DNA from: Fischerella sp. CENA71
GTDB lineage: Bacteria > Cyanobacteriota > Cyanobacteriia > Cyanobacteriales > Nostocaceae
Length of the DNA stretch: 64,000 nt
Assembly (NCBI GenBank): GCA_024239075.1
Contig: JANBVI010000088.1
Location: 124,001 to 188,000, forward strand
Direction: 5' to 3'
Shown here: positions 46,287 through 55,415 of the stretch, piece by piece
Layout of the letters: every line of letters starts with the position of its first letter
How positions within the stretch are numbered: the first letter of the stretch is position 1
The notes under the pieces: generated by a model
The model's input: the letters and a program-made list of their open reading frames with translations, nothing else
Told to the model about the DNA's origin: nothing
The model's database searches: none
Made by a program: the position numbers and the translations under genes

Positions 46287-46462
46287 AATGCTCGCCCCTC
46301 CCGTTAGCAGCATTTGCATCCAGCTTGGGTTTGTTTGCGCCCGACGCAGCCACCCAATATATATTACTCATTTGAGAGCATTAATTACGTGAAATTTTTC
46401 CGGATATATACCGGATTTTGTAAAACTTTTGTAACCGGGATGAGACAAAATCTAGCAACAAG

Positions 46463-47116
46463 CTACTCTGTAGTTGGTTGAGTATTAATTACAAAATTAC
46501 GTATTAACTCTAATATTGGTAGTTGAATTTCATGACCCATATCAAATTCATAGTACTGCACTGTAATGAAGCGCGACTCTAAAGTTTCTTTGGCGTTGAG
46601 TGCGGCTCGTAGTGGTACTACTTGATCATATCTGCCATGGGTGATTAAAACCGGAGGTAGAGAAGTTGCAAGGGATGTCTCTACAGCACCAGGATGTAAA
46701 TAGCCACTCATGACAATTAAACCTGCTAAGGGTAACTTTAATCCTACATCCAAAGTCATTGCCCCTCCTTGGGAAAAACCGCTTAAAATCGTCTGCGAAA
46801 GCGGTACACCGATGCTATTTTCTAAACTCAGCAACCAATCTGTCAGTAATTCTCGACTTTGTGTTAATCCCTCATACATTTTATCTGCGCTCAGGTCATA
46901 CCAAGCTCTTCCTATGGGCGAATGAGGATGAGGAAAAGGTGCATTTGGAAACAGAAATTGATAATCAGGCAAGTTTAAGTATGGTGCTAAAGATGCTAAA
47001 TCCTCAGCATTTGCACCCCAACCATGCAAAGCGACAATTAAGCCTTGAGGTGCTTTTCCTGTTGTTGGGGGAACCTGAATAAATTCTAAAGACAGATATT
47101 TTCTCCCATGATTCAA
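46463..47116 (-). CDS. Alpha/beta hydrolase, phospholipase/carboxylesterase family
   Basis: The 217-residue serine esterase has GLIVALHGWGANAEDL (oxyanion hole), nucleophile Ser in LSGFSQGGAMTLD, Asp in HGRYDQVVPL and His in DMGHEIQ. The complete triad and length fit the acyl-protein thioesterase/carboxylesterase group. The substrate is unknown. It has no signal peptide and is probably cytoplasmic. It lies on the minus strand after argD, with a hairpin repeat between them. Confidence 0.9.
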   Translation of the reverse strand: MNHGRKYLSLEFIQVPPTTGKAPQGLIVALHGWGANAEDLASLAPYLNLPDYQFLFPNAPFPHPHSPIGRAWYDLSADKMYEGLTQSRELLTDWLLSLENSIGVPLSQTILSGFSQGGAMTLDVGLKLPLAGLIVMSGYLHPGAVETSLATSLPPVLITHGRYDQVVPLRAALNAKETLESRFITVQYYEFDMGHEIQLPILELIRNFVINTQPTTE

Positions 47117-47170
47117 CTCTCTTTATCGATATTAATCAAATTATTGACTGATTGCTGTTGCGGTTTGCGG

Positions 47171-47225
47171 TTGGTAGTAAGCGCTACCCTGCGGGAATGC
47201 TGGGCGTACAGCACTTACTACAAAC
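47171..47225. repeat. GTAGTAAG-type hairpin
   Basis: GGTAGTAAGCGCT pairs imperfectly with AGCACTTACTAC around a CTACCCTGCGGGAA core repeat. A similar hairpin lies at 61174-61225. It may end argD transcripts. Confidence 0.65.
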
Positions 47226-47228
47226 TTA

Positions 47229-48512
47229 TTAGGCTGTTACAGTCGCCATTGCTTTGTCAACAATTTGCAGTGCTGTATTTACTTCTTTTTCACTCACAAT
47301 CAAGGGTGGTACAAACCGGATGACTTTAGGACCGGCTGGTACAAGTAATAAACCCTCGTTAATTGCTGCTTTGACGATATCAGCGGCGGTAAGTTCAATG
47401 TCTGCTGTTAATTCCATACCATTGATCAAACCCCAGCCGCGTACATCAACAATGTGATTGGGATATTTGTTGGCGATCGCTCTTAAGCCAGTTCTCAGCT
47501 GTTCACCCCGTTGTTGCACGTTCTGTAAAATATTCTCTTTTTCCAAAGTCTGACAAACAGTCAAAGCCACACCACAGGCAAAAGGATTGCCGCCAAAGGT
47601 GCTAGCATGTTCACCTGGCGCGAAGACGTCGCAGAATTTTTTGCTCATCATTGCGCCGATGGGGATACCACCACCCAAACCTTTAGCACTAGTAAAGATA
47701 TCTGGTTCTACGCCTAGATATTCATAACCCCATAATTTGCCACTACGCCCCATTCCGACTTGCACTTCATCGAAAATTAGTAGCACGCCCGTTTCATCAC
47801 AAATTTGTCGTAATTTTTGGAAGTAGGCTACATCCCCTGGACGAACCCCACCTTCTCCCTGTAATGGTTCAATCAAAATTGCCGCAACGCGGTAATCACC
47901 TTCATCTAACTCGCTAATTGCTGCTTCTACCGCCGAAATGTCATTGTAAGGTACGTAGTAAAATCCTGGTACTAGAGGATCGAAATGTTTTTGATACTTT
48001 GGTTGCCCTGTGGCAGTAATCGTTGCTAATGTTCGTCCGTGGAAACTGGAGTGGCTAGTGATAATAATTGGGCGTTCTATTTGCAACTCTGTATGTGCGT
48101 ATTTTCGCGCCAGCTTAATTGCAGCTTCGTTTGCTTCTGCCCCCGAATTGCAGAAAAATACGCGATCAGCACAGGAATGATCAACGAGCCATTTCGCCAA
48201 TTCTCCCTGTTCGGGAATGTAGTATAAATTAGAAACGTGATGCAGTTTTTGGATCTGCCGTGTCACCGCTTCTACCATTGCTGGGTGAGCATGTCCCAAG
48301 GTGCAAGTAGCAATCCCTGCTACAAAATCTAGATATTCTCGTCCTTGGGTATCCCAAACGCGACAGCCTGCACCCCGCTCTAAAGCGAGGGGAAACCGCC
48401 CATAGGTGGACATAACAGCTGCATCAAAACTATCAGCATCAAAGGTGGTAGATAATGCAGTACCTGACTCTGGAGTAATGGGGTGTTGTTGAATTAGAGT
48501 TTCTAGGCTCAC
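47229..48512 (-). CDS. argD: Acetylornithine aminotransferase ArgD
   Basis: This PLP-dependent enzyme of arginine synthesis has 427 residues. The PLP-binding part FFCNSGAEANEAAIKLARKY is clear, along with SSFHGRTLATITATG and DEVQVGMGRSG. The catalytic Lys is in TSAKGLGGGIPIGAMM, and HASTFGGNPFACGVAL follows. All are as in class-III aminotransferases of the ArgD type. An N-terminal extension of about 25 residues before the core is usual in cyanobacteria. Confidence 0.93.
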   Translation of the reverse strand: MSLETLIQQHPITPESGTALSTTFDADSFDAAVMSTYGRFPLALERGAGCRVWDTQGREYLDFVAGIATCTLGHAHPAMVEAVTRQIQKLHHVSNLYYIPEQGELAKWLVDHSCADRVFFCNSGAEANEAAIKLARKYAHTELQIERPIIITSHSSFHGRTLATITATGQPKYQKHFDPLVPGFYYVPYNDISAVEAAISELDEGDYRVAAILIEPLQGEGGVRPGDVAYFQKLRQICDETGVLLIFDEVQVGMGRSGKLWGYEYLGVEPDIFTSAKGLGGGIPIGAMMSKKFCDVFAPGEHASTFGGNPFACGVALTVCQTLEKENILQNVQQRGEQLRTGLRAIANKYPNHIVDVRGWGLINGMELTADIELTAADIVKAAINEGLLLVPAGPKVIRFVPPLIVSEKEVNTALQIVDKAMATVTA

Positions 48513-48652
48513 CTGTTTGGCTCCCTAAATCTTTTATTATAGGGTGATTGACTGGTCTGATAGAAATCGGTCAAGATTTCTTATCGTTCCTAATATTTAA
48601 TCTTAAGCTGACACTCGGTTATCCTCAAAACGAGTGGCGATGGTGAATAACT

Positions 48653-49717
48653 GTGTACTCAAATCTGGAACAAAAATATCAACGCATTCAAAAAGAGTTA
48701 ATGTTAGGAGCGATCGCTCTTGCTGGTGTGTTTTTAATTGGTACTTTATGGTACGCCCTAGTAGAAGGCTGGTCATGGGAAGATGCAGCATATATGACAG
48801 TAATCACCTTAGCTACTGTTGGTTATGGTGAAACACATCCACTAGGAGATAGAGGACGACTATTCACCATCGCCTTAATTTTAATGGGTGTAATTACTAT
48901 TGGTTACATAGTCAATAGATTTACAGAAGCAATTATTCAAGGATACTTTCAAGAAAGAATTCGATTTCGGCAGGTGCGGCGGGCAATGGAATCTTTATCA
49001 GGGCATTACATCATCTGTGGATTCAGTCGGACTGGTCGGCAAATTGCTATAGAATTTCAAGCAGAAGGCGTCTCTTTTGTGATTATTGATTCTGATGCGG
49101 AATCTGTAAGAAGAGCGCAAGAACAGGGTTATACAATATACCAAGGTGATGCCACCTTAGATGAAACTCTTCTGAGAGTAGGTATTGACAGAGCAATTTG
49201 TTTGGTTGCAGCCCTTCCTTCCGATGCAGAAAATTTATACACTGTACTTTCCGCTAAATATTTGAATCCAAGCATTCGAGCGATCGCCAGGGCCAGTACA
49301 GAAGAAGCTTTGCAAAAGTTGCAACGCGCTGGTGCAGATAGTGTAATTTCTCCTTATATTACTGGTGGTAAAAGAATGGCCTCTGCTGCTCTTAGACCCC
49401 AAGTTATGGACTTTGTAGATGGAATTATCTCAGGTACAGACCGCCAGTTATACATGGAAGAATTTTTGCTTGACCCCAAAGTGTGTCCTATGGTGGGACT
49501 GACTCTCGGACAAGCCAGGTTAAGAGGACAAACAGGTGCATTGATACTTGCTGTGCGACGCAACGATGGTACCCTGATCGGCGGACCCACTCCTGAGACA
49601 GTATTTATGCCCGCAGATGTATTAATTGCTATGGGTACACCAGAACAACTACGCGCCCTCAATCAACTTCTTGGGCCAATTGGTTCTAAGAAATTGCGGA
49701 AACCGAAGAATAGTTGA
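48653..49717 (+). CDS. Potassium channel with RCK (TrkA-N/C) domains
   Basis: This 354-residue two-TM potassium channel has helices near 17-36 and 70-92, with the pore loop between. The selectivity filter TVGYGE is at about residues 55-60. The cytoplasmic RCK N domain (HYIICGFSRTGRQIAIEF, a dinucleotide-type fold) follows, then the RCK C domain to the end. It is complete. The start is GTG (48653), just after a long T/A-rich stretch. It is probably an ion-regulated K+ efflux or uptake channel. Confidence 0.93.
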   Translation: MYSNLEQKYQRIQKELMLGAIALAGVFLIGTLWYALVEGWSWEDAAYMTVITLATVGYGETHPLGDRGRLFTIALILMGVITIGYIVNRFTEAIIQGYFQERIRFRQVRRAMESLSGHYIICGFSRTGRQIAIEFQAEGVSFVIIDSDAESVRRAQEQGYTIYQGDATLDETLLRVGIDRAICLVAALPSDAENLYTVLSAKYLNPSIRAIARASTEEALQKLQRAGADSVISPYITGGKRMASAALRPQVMDFVDGIISGTDRQLYMEEFLLDPKVCPMVGLTLGQARLRGQTGALILAVRRNDGTLIGGPTPETVFMPADVLIAMGTPEQLRALNQLLGPIGSKKLRKPKNS

Positions 49718-49752
49718 TTGGGGATTGGGATCGGAAGGAGGACATCACTATA

Positions 49753-49782
49753 ATGACAAATGACAAATGACAAATGACTAAT
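49753..49782. repeat. Heptamer repeats overlapping the end of the CblD-like gene
   Basis: TGACAAATGACAAATGACAA and one more unit. The array reaches the stop codon of the minus-strand gene. Confidence 0.65.
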
Positions 49783-50332
49783 CAATTTCTTTCCAACCAT
49801 GCAAGGGAGCGATATTTTGAATTGCCTTTTTGATAATGGTTGGGGGGGCTACTGAAAGTAAAATACTAGGATAAACTGCCATGCCCCACTCAGGATGGAC
49901 TAGGACACGGCATTTATTTTCTATAATTGGATAACCGAGTAAAGCTTTGACGACTGCTGTGTCATCGTGAGGAATTATCCCCGGATGAGAAAGTAAAGGG
50001 TAGCCAGTGCGAGGGTCGATGAGGTCTGTGAAATAACTGCGATCGCGCAGATTAAAAGCCACATCCAAGCCAAACCTCATAAATTTTTCTCGTAATTTCT
50101 GTTTTTCCGCCTCAATTTCTGGCGTACTTACTATCATTTCGTAACGAGATTTTTGTAAAACAATCACCACCCACAAAAAAAGCTGATGTTTCCAATCAGG
50201 TAATATCCGTTCGCAGTTGGCACAAATGTACTGACTCGGAGAATGAATTGAAATCTCAATCGCTTGTCCGCTTGTGCCAACCAAATTAATAGGATAGCCT
50301 GCAACAAAAGTGTTAAGCGTTGGATAGTTCAC
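49778..50332 (-). CDS. MMADHC/CblD-like protein (cobalamin trafficking family)
   Basis: The 184-residue protein is recognisably related to human MMADHC. The core VSTPEIEAEKQKLREKFMRF and then NLRDRSYFTDLIDPRTGYPL, CRVLVHPEWGMAVYPSILL and PPTIIKKAIQ line up in order with the animal protein (EIEREVLLEKF, WADFIDPSSG, CCKVIRHSLWG, SHIMKKL as I remember them). The animal protein directs vitamin B12 to its enzymes. A CxxC pair at the N-terminal side (ICANCERILPDW) is not typical. No B12 gene lies nearby. The role in bacteria is not established. Confidence 0.75.
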   Translation of the reverse strand: MNYPTLNTFVAGYPINLVGTSGQAIEISIHSPSQYICANCERILPDWKHQLFLWVVIVLQKSRYEMIVSTPEIEAEKQKLREKFMRFGLDVAFNLRDRSYFTDLIDPRTGYPLLSHPGIIPHDDTAVVKALLGYPIIENKCRVLVHPEWGMAVYPSILLSVAPPTIIKKAIQNIAPLHGWKEID

Positions 50333-50557
50333 TTATTTTATTTTGTTTTTTTCAAGTTTTTTAATTTTTCCTTTGTATAGATGATAACTCTGAAACTTTC
50401 AAAAAAATCATCAAATATATATAAAAGAATATGCGTTCTTGCAGCTTTTATTAATTATTTATTATTTCTTAATCTTATGGTTATATTTTCTTAACTTTAT
50501 AAATAGGCTTAGTAGTTAGTGGTTAGTAGACACCACGAACCATTATCTATTCACAAA

Positions 50558-50764
50558 TTAATTTAGTTTCAAAGCATTGACTGGAACTTCATCCCAGGAA
50601 TCAACTGTCCGTAACTGCGCTACCCAACCTGCTATTTTTTGTGTTTCAGTCAAGTTTTTCTTAAAAGACTCATGACACTCTTGGGCTTGGGACTCATTAC
50701 AGCAGGCTATGCACGCATAAATCAAGCCTGACGGATCGATTTGCTCATTTACCCAAATAGTCAT
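50558..50764 (-). CDS. Small Cys-containing hypothetical protein, 68 aa
   Basis: The short protein has a Cys-rich segment (YACIACCNESQAQECHESF) that could bind metal. The rest is plain, ending DEVPVNALKLN. It has no signal and no membrane helix. The ATG has AGGAAAT-type purines upstream on the coding strand. I recognise no family. It is monocistronic between the CblD-like and devC genes. Confidence 0.6.
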   Translation of the reverse strand: MTIWVNEQIDPSGLIYACIACCNESQAQECHESFKKNLTETQKIAGWVAQLRTVDSWDEVPVNALKLN

Positions 50765-50833
50765 GCTTTATTTCCTCAAAAACTTCAAGTGAAAAAATAA
50801 TACGCTATGTTTAGGATACTCTTTTTGAATTGT

Positions 50834-50884
50834 TATTGGTCATTGGTCATTGGTTGTTACAAATGACAAATGACTAATAACCAA
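50834..50884. repeat. Heptamer repeats in two orientations
   Basis: TTGGTCATTGGTCATTGG is followed by ACAAATGACAAATGACTAA, and together they can fold. They lie at the 3' end of devC. Confidence 0.65.
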
Positions 50885-50887
50885 CTA

Positions 50888-52054
50888 TTAAAATACATCA
50901 GCAGGATCAACAGAATTTAATTTTCGCATTGTGGTAATTGCTGAAATCATACACATAGTTACAGTTAAAACAAATACAGTGATGCCGCGACTCATAGTCA
51001 TAAAAATCGGCAGCATCGTAGCATTAGCAGCTATCTGATACAATCCTAATGAAACAATAAATCCTGGTACGTAACCTAATACAGCCAGAAGTAAAGCTTC
51101 TTGAAGAAGGACTACGATTAAATAGCGATCGCTATATCCAATTGCTTTGAGCATGGCATATTGTGGCAAGTGGTCAGCAATATCTGCATAAATAATCTGA
51201 TAAACAATCACAATTCCCACAATAAAAGAGACAATCACACCCAAACCAAAAACAAAACCTATCGGAGTTGTTTTTGCCCAATAAGTTTTTTCTAAGTGAG
51301 CAAATTTTTCATTAGTAATAACCATCACATCATCAGGTAAATCATTAATTAAACTTTGGGCTACTTGTTCTGGTTCTGCATCTGGTTGTAACTTAATTAA
51401 ACCAATCTCAATCTGCTCTGGATGATGATTGGGGAATAAATGCAAAAAAGTGGAGTCACTGGTAATCACATTTCCATATGCACCAAATGATGCACCCAAA
51501 GTAAATAAGCCCACAACCCGGATATTCACATCATTTAATTCAGTTTCCAGAATTGCTTGTTGTTGGAATAAAGTAGCTATGGGGCCAAACTCTGGTAAAG
51601 AGCCTTGATCAAACAACACCGTATTCAATTTTTGCAACTGACTGCGGTTTTGCTCAACTTCTGGGAATTTAAATGCATTGGTTCTTGGGTCTGTGCCAAA
51701 CACTAGAATAGTTTGCAAACGCCGTGTTTGGGGATTTCTCCATTTTCCGTAACCCATATAAAGCGGACTTACCGACTCTACCCCTTTAAATCCTAACGCC
51801 TGATATAATCGTTCCCTAGTAAAACTTTTGACTGCATATACACTTTTAAAATGGGAACTGACTATCACCAAATCTGTATCTAAACTTCTTTGTGGTGCTG
51901 TAGAACTAGTAAATAATGAAGCCTCAAATCCCATTTGAGCGCATATCATGATGTTTGCAAAGGCAATACCGACCACCGCCACCGCCAAACGAGTCTTCTG
52001 TTTAATTAGCTGTCGCCATGCTAGGAAGATTGTACGAAAATATTTGCGAAGCAT
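50888..52054 (-). CDS. devC: DevC-family ABC exporter permease (orphan)
   Basis: The 388-residue permease is of the DevC/FtsX-like type used in DevBCA exporters (heterocyst glycolipid export and relatives). The N-terminal helix region WRQLIKQKTRLAVAVVGIAFANIMI, the large periplasmic domain (about 55-270) and three C-terminal helices (with PQYAMLKAIGYSDRYLIVVLL) are all present. It ends NSVDPADVF as in the family. The usual devB and devA partners are not next to it, so the exporter partner must be elsewhere, or the gene belongs to a paralogous system. Confidence 0.9.
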   Translation of the reverse strand: MLRKYFRTIFLAWRQLIKQKTRLAVAVVGIAFANIMICAQMGFEASLFTSSTAPQRSLDTDLVIVSSHFKSVYAVKSFTRERLYQALGFKGVESVSPLYMGYGKWRNPQTRRLQTILVFGTDPRTNAFKFPEVEQNRSQLQKLNTVLFDQGSLPEFGPIATLFQQQAILETELNDVNIRVVGLFTLGASFGAYGNVITSDSTFLHLFPNHHPEQIEIGLIKLQPDAEPEQVAQSLINDLPDDVMVITNEKFAHLEKTYWAKTTPIGFVFGLGVIVSFIVGIVIVYQIIYADIADHLPQYAMLKAIGYSDRYLIVVLLQEALLLAVLGYVPGFIVSLGLYQIAANATMLPIFMTMSRGITVFVLTVTMCMISAITTMRKLNSVDPADVF

Positions 52055-52376
52055 TTACCAGAGTCCTTGGGCAAGTCCTCTAATATATCTCTGACAAAAG
52101 TGATTCCAAACCGGAGAAAAGAAGATGATCTTCTGGATGTAAAGTAGACAATGTTGCTCAACAGACAACAACGAAATTTTGACGCGAACCTAATACCAAT
52201 TCTGTATGAAGATGCGCTGAAGCGCAAGAAATAAAAACGAACCACAAAGTACACAAAGAACACGAAGAGAAGAATTTGGCGCAGCTTCACAAAGAAACGG
52301 TATAAGACAAATATATTGATATTTAAACTCACCAGAGACGTTGCAGTGCAACGTCTCTACGTATCTAAAATGATGA
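52055..52376. repeat. Repeat-rich gap upstream of devC
   Basis: No gene is seen. It contains AATACCAATTCTG (an end motif of another MITE-like family), a GTACACAAAGAACACGAAG-type repeat, and the hairpin GAGACGTTGCA-TGCAACGTCTC (about 52335-52359). Confidence 0.55.
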
Positions 52377-53612
52377 CTATGCTGTAAAACGACTTATAAT
52401 CCGCTTCATCGCTTCTTCGACATTCTCCCGACTGTTAAACGCCGAAATTCGGAAATAGCCTTCACCTGCTGCACCAAAGCCAGAACCCGGTGTACCCACA
52501 ACATTACAGGTGTGCAGCAACTTGTCGAAGAAATCCCAACTGGAAAGACCATTGGGTGTTTTCACCCAGACATAAGGTGCATTGACACCACCGTAGACTG
52601 CTAATCCTGCGGCTGTGAGTTGTTCACGGATAATTTTGGCATTTTCCAGGTAAAAACTAATTAAAGCTTTGGTTTGCGCTTGTCCGTCTTCAGAATAAAC
52701 TGCTTCAGCGCCGCGTTGGACAATGTAGGACACGCCATTGAACTTAGTAGACTGGCGGCGGTTCCAGAGTTTCCATAGTTCGACATCAGAACCATCTGCG
52801 GCTTTGGCTGTGAGTGTCTTGGGTACTACTGTCAAAGCACACCGCGTACCAGTAAAACCAGCATTTTTGGAGAAAGAGCGGAATTCGATCGCACACTCTC
52901 TTGCTCCTTCTATTTCATAAATGGAATGGGGAATTTCTGGATCGGTAATGTAGGCTTCGTAAGCAGCATCGAAGAAAATGATCGAACTATTGGCTCTCGC
53001 ATAGTCCACCCAAGCTTTAAGATGTTCCTTAGTGGCGACTGCTCCGGTGGGGTTATTGGGGAAGCACAGGTAAATTAAATCGACTTTCCCAGCAGGAATA
53101 GTGGCTGTGAAATTATTGTCTGCTGTAATTGGCAAATAAACTAAACCCTCAAATTCACCTTTCTCATTAGCTTCGCCTGTATTTCCAGCCATGACATTAG
53201 TGTCTACATATACAGGATAAACTGGATCTGTAACGGCGATAGTGTTGTCATGTCCAAAGATTTCCAGAATATTGCCTGTGTCGCACTTAGAACCATCTGA
53301 TACAAATATTTCCGATGCATCAATTTCACATCCCCGTGCTTGGAAGTCGGATTGAGCAATTTTCTCTCGTAACCAAGCGTAACCTTGTTCTGGACCATAG
53401 CCTTTGAAACTGGCGCGATCGCCCATTTCTTCTACTGCTTTAATCATCGCAGTCCGACAAGCTTCTGGTAGTGGTTCGGTGACATCGCCAATACCCAACC
53501 GGATAATTTTGGCATCTGGGTTAGCTTCTGCAAAAGCGTTGACACGACGGGCAATCTCCGGAAACAGATAACCAGCTTTCAGCTTGAGGTAGTTGTCGTT
53601 AATCGTTGCCAT
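52377..53612 (-). CDS. dapL: LL-diaminopimelate aminotransferase DapL
   Basis: This enzyme makes LL-diaminopimelate in lysine and cell-wall synthesis, in the plant/cyanobacterial short route. It has 411 residues. Family motifs: [38 protein letters not shown] and the PLP Lys in [14 protein letters not shown]. The C-terminal part has [17 protein letters not shown]. It is complete with a plain ATG start. It is monocistronic, with repeats on both sides. Confidence 0.95.
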   Translation of the reverse strand: MATINDNYLKLKAGYLFPEIARRVNAFAEANPDAKIIRLGIGDVTEPLPEACRTAMIKAVEEMGDRASFKGYGPEQGYAWLREKIAQSDFQARGCEIDASEIFVSDGSKCDTGNILEIFGHDNTIAVTDPVYPVYVDTNVMAGNTGEANEKGEFEGLVYLPITADNNFTATIPAGKVDLIYLCFPNNPTGAVATKEHLKAWVDYARANSSIIFFDAAYEAYITDPEIPHSIYEIEGARECAIEFRSFSKNAGFTGTRCALTVVPKTLTAKAADGSDVELWKLWNRRQSTKFNGVSYIVQRGAEAVYSEDGQAQTKALISFYLENAKIIREQLTAAGLAVYGGVNAPYVWVKTPNGLSSWDFFDKLLHTCNVVGTPGSGFGAAGEGYFRISAFNSRENVEEAMKRIISRFTA

Positions 53613-53650
53613 AGTTGGAAATTTCTATAAATGCTCTAAATAAAACAGCT

Positions 53651-53799
53651 TATACCAATTCGCAATTTGCAACACTCGCCTTACCCTGTGGGAAAGCCTA
53701 CGGCTAACAGGCGAGAAGCAAGCTACACAATTAAGAAACTTAGATGCAGCCTGGTTTTCTGGGTTTGGATCTGTTGCTTGATTTTAAAGAATTGGTATT
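53651..53799. repeat. MITE-like element with TACCAATTC ends
   Basis: It begins TATACCAATTCG and ends GAATTGGTAT, an inverted pair around about 130 bases that include a CTTACCCTGTGGGAAAGCC repeat. The same end motif occurs near 52191. It is non-coding. Confidence 0.6.
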
Positions 53800-53911
53800 A
53801 CTGCCATGTGCGATATTTTGGTTGAGTTGCAGCTCAATAATGGCACCAACTCAATCTCCCGCCAAGAAAAAATTTCAAGGGCTTTTAGCTGAAGTCCACT
53901 CAGAGGGTTTT

Positions 53912-54017
53912 GTACCATTTCACAAAAATCCTGAGACATATCGGATTTAGTGTAGGGGCGTACGGCCGTACGCCCCTACTCATGTATCTGTATCATCAAA
54001 AAAGTGAAATGGTATTA
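53912..54017. repeat. MITE-like element, copy 2 (GTAGGGGCG subtype)
   Basis: ACCATTTCAC starts and GTGAAATGGTAT ends the copy. The centre is a hairpin of GTAGGGGCGTACG and CGTACGCCCCTAC. It matches copy 3 (55451-55549) in inverted orientation with few differences. Confidence 0.85.
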
Positions 54018-54154
54018 GTCCTTTTGAGAGGAATCCACCCTATTAGCCAGAGGTTTTTCAGCTATGGTAGTTTTTGATATAGTCGAATATCTTAGTTTAC
54101 AGATTAGTTCACCCAAATCCTATATACTTGGGCGTCAAAAGTTTTAAAATAAAA

Positions 54155-54331
54155 CTATTCGTCTTCGTCTCCTGGTGGTCGTTCGCTCCCACTTTGTTGG
54201 GCGTTCCACTCCAAAACAATCCGCTCCAACATTTCAGACTGCGTACAGTTATTAACAACGGCGTACATTTTAATCAACTTTCTTACTTGAGGACTAATGT
54301 AGCGTATTTCTATTTGGTTAGTTTCGGTCAT
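54155..54331 (-). CDS. 58-aa ribbon-helix-helix protein, solitary
   Basis: This is a small ORF, read codon by codon. The product has a strand (NQIEIRYIS), a helix (PQVRKLIKMYAVVNNC), a turn (TQ) and a second helix (SEMLERIVLEWNAQ), then an acidic tail (RPPGDEDE). It fits the ribbon-helix-helix fold and has the same length as the IS-linked protein at 21278. A 41-bp palindrome lies 23 bases upstream of the start codon and looks like an operator or leader hairpin. No partner gene is seen. It would be missed by usual length cut-offs. Confidence 0.65.
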   Translation of the reverse strand: MTETNQIEIRYISPQVRKLIKMYAVVNNCTQSEMLERIVLEWNAQQSGSERPPGDEDE

Positions 54332-54820
54332 GTCCGTAAAGGGTTGCTAATTTATTTTAGTTATACTGATTCTGAGCAAATCAGCCTAACTAAAATTCAT
54401 TTCTCTATTTGCATATAATCTCAAGACTTTACTAGCAGCCATATTAGCCGCCTTACTAAGGTGTAGCGTTATCGCAGTTATTTTATTGTTATTATAGCAG
54501 TTATATTTCCCTAAATATTTTATATAAATATTGTTTTGATTGCATATATAGTTGCATTGTATGAGACTACAAAAACAACACCCAGCCCAGCAATTCTAAG
54601 TTACTCCCACCCCTGTTAAAGCAACTTCATCTATTTATTAACTATAAATAATTACTAGATAACTCTTTGTCAAACATTGACCAAAAGATTGATATTTTTA
54701 AAATTATAAAATATCTTGTCTTAATTATTGACTCTTAATCAAGATTAATATTTTAATATATGGTTTTTTATATCTTATAGCTGTTACAATCTAGGTAATA
54801 TAATTTGAGAGATCAATATT
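54332..54820. other. AT-rich gap
   Basis: No gene is seen in about 490 bases. The palindrome at 54355-54395 lies at its left end; the rest is AT-rich. Confidence 0.5.
54355..54395. promoter_or_regulatory. 41-bp palindrome ahead of the solitary RHH gene
   Basis: TTTTAGTTA and TAACTAAAA form the outer perfect arms, and CTGATT and AATCAG the inner perfect arms, with short gaps. It lies 23 bases upstream of the RHH start. It is likely an operator for a dimer-of-dimers, or else a 5' leader hairpin. Confidence 0.6.
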
Positions 54821-55084
54821 ATGGACGCGAGCAAATTTGATAATACATTAGCTGCCATAGAGTTAAATGTAGCTAGAAAGTTAAACTGGGATTATAAGCA
54901 ATTTAAAGAGTGTTTCAGTTTTACAGTCAATCAAGAAGCTATTGAGATAGCACCCAATAAAATTCAACTCCAAGAGTATGACTTGAAAACTTTAAAGCAA
55001 GCTTTATTGGATTATGGTTTTCAATACAAAAAAACTGTAAATGATTTTATTTTGGTTTTTGAACACAATGTTGAATTAAGATAG
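54821..55084 (+). CDS. Small hypothetical protein, 87 aa
   Basis: The short, mixed-charge, soluble protein has an N-terminal helix (NTLAAIELNVARKLNWDYKQ), then short strands and helices (KIQLQEYDLKTLKQALLDYG). It ends in a likely strand pair. It has no Cys-pair motif, membrane helix or signal. The ATG has GAGAG upstream. I recognise no family. It sits inside the repeat-rich island, so it may be a lineage-specific gene. Confidence 0.5.
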   Translation: MDASKFDNTLAAIELNVARKLNWDYKQFKECFSFTVNQEAIEIAPNKIQLQEYDLKTLKQALLDYGFQYKKTVNDFILVFEHNVELR

Positions 55085-55366
55085 GCATTGAACTGAGATT
55101 CAGATAAGTAGTTGGACAAAATTAAATTCATTCTTGTAAATAGGGAACTCTTAACAGGGAATGGGAAACAGAAAAACAATGTGTGTAATTAATTATTTAT
55201 AAGTAATTACAATTGGTCAAACATTGCTTAACACCCCAAATAAGTCTTTAGAAAGATATTCTGTAGAGAGACTGAATCTGATGTTAAGGTTGAAGATGAT
55301 AATAAAATTCGCGCACAAATTTTGTTTTTAGTATTAACAAGTTTTTGCTTTTTGTTATTGACAGAC

Positions 55367-55412
55367 TTGTCTCCGAAATTTAAATCTCTGCACCATTTAA
55401 TTTTGGAGACAA
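55367..55412 (+). promoter_or_regulatory. Leader hairpin hiding the ribosome site of an RNA-binding-protein stub
   Basis: TTGTCTCC (55367-55374) pairs with GGAGACAA (55405-55412), extended by AAATTTAAA with TTTAATTTT (one mismatch). The GGAGA of the second arm is the SD, 6 bases before the ATG at 55416, so the fold would block translation. Confidence 0.6.
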
Positions 55413-55415
55413 TTT

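Larger units (their letters stand above)
53613..54154. other. Repeat-rich gap, start of a degraded island
   Basis: No supported gene is seen. Two repeat elements lie here (53651-53799 and 53912-54017), with a short inverted repeat of GTTGAGTTG and CAACTCAAT between them near 53820-53855. Confidence 0.6.

Noticed and set aside
53744-53950. 68-codon plus-strand frame
   Set aside because: Runs through the end of one repeat element and into MITE copy 2; no family, no ribosome site.
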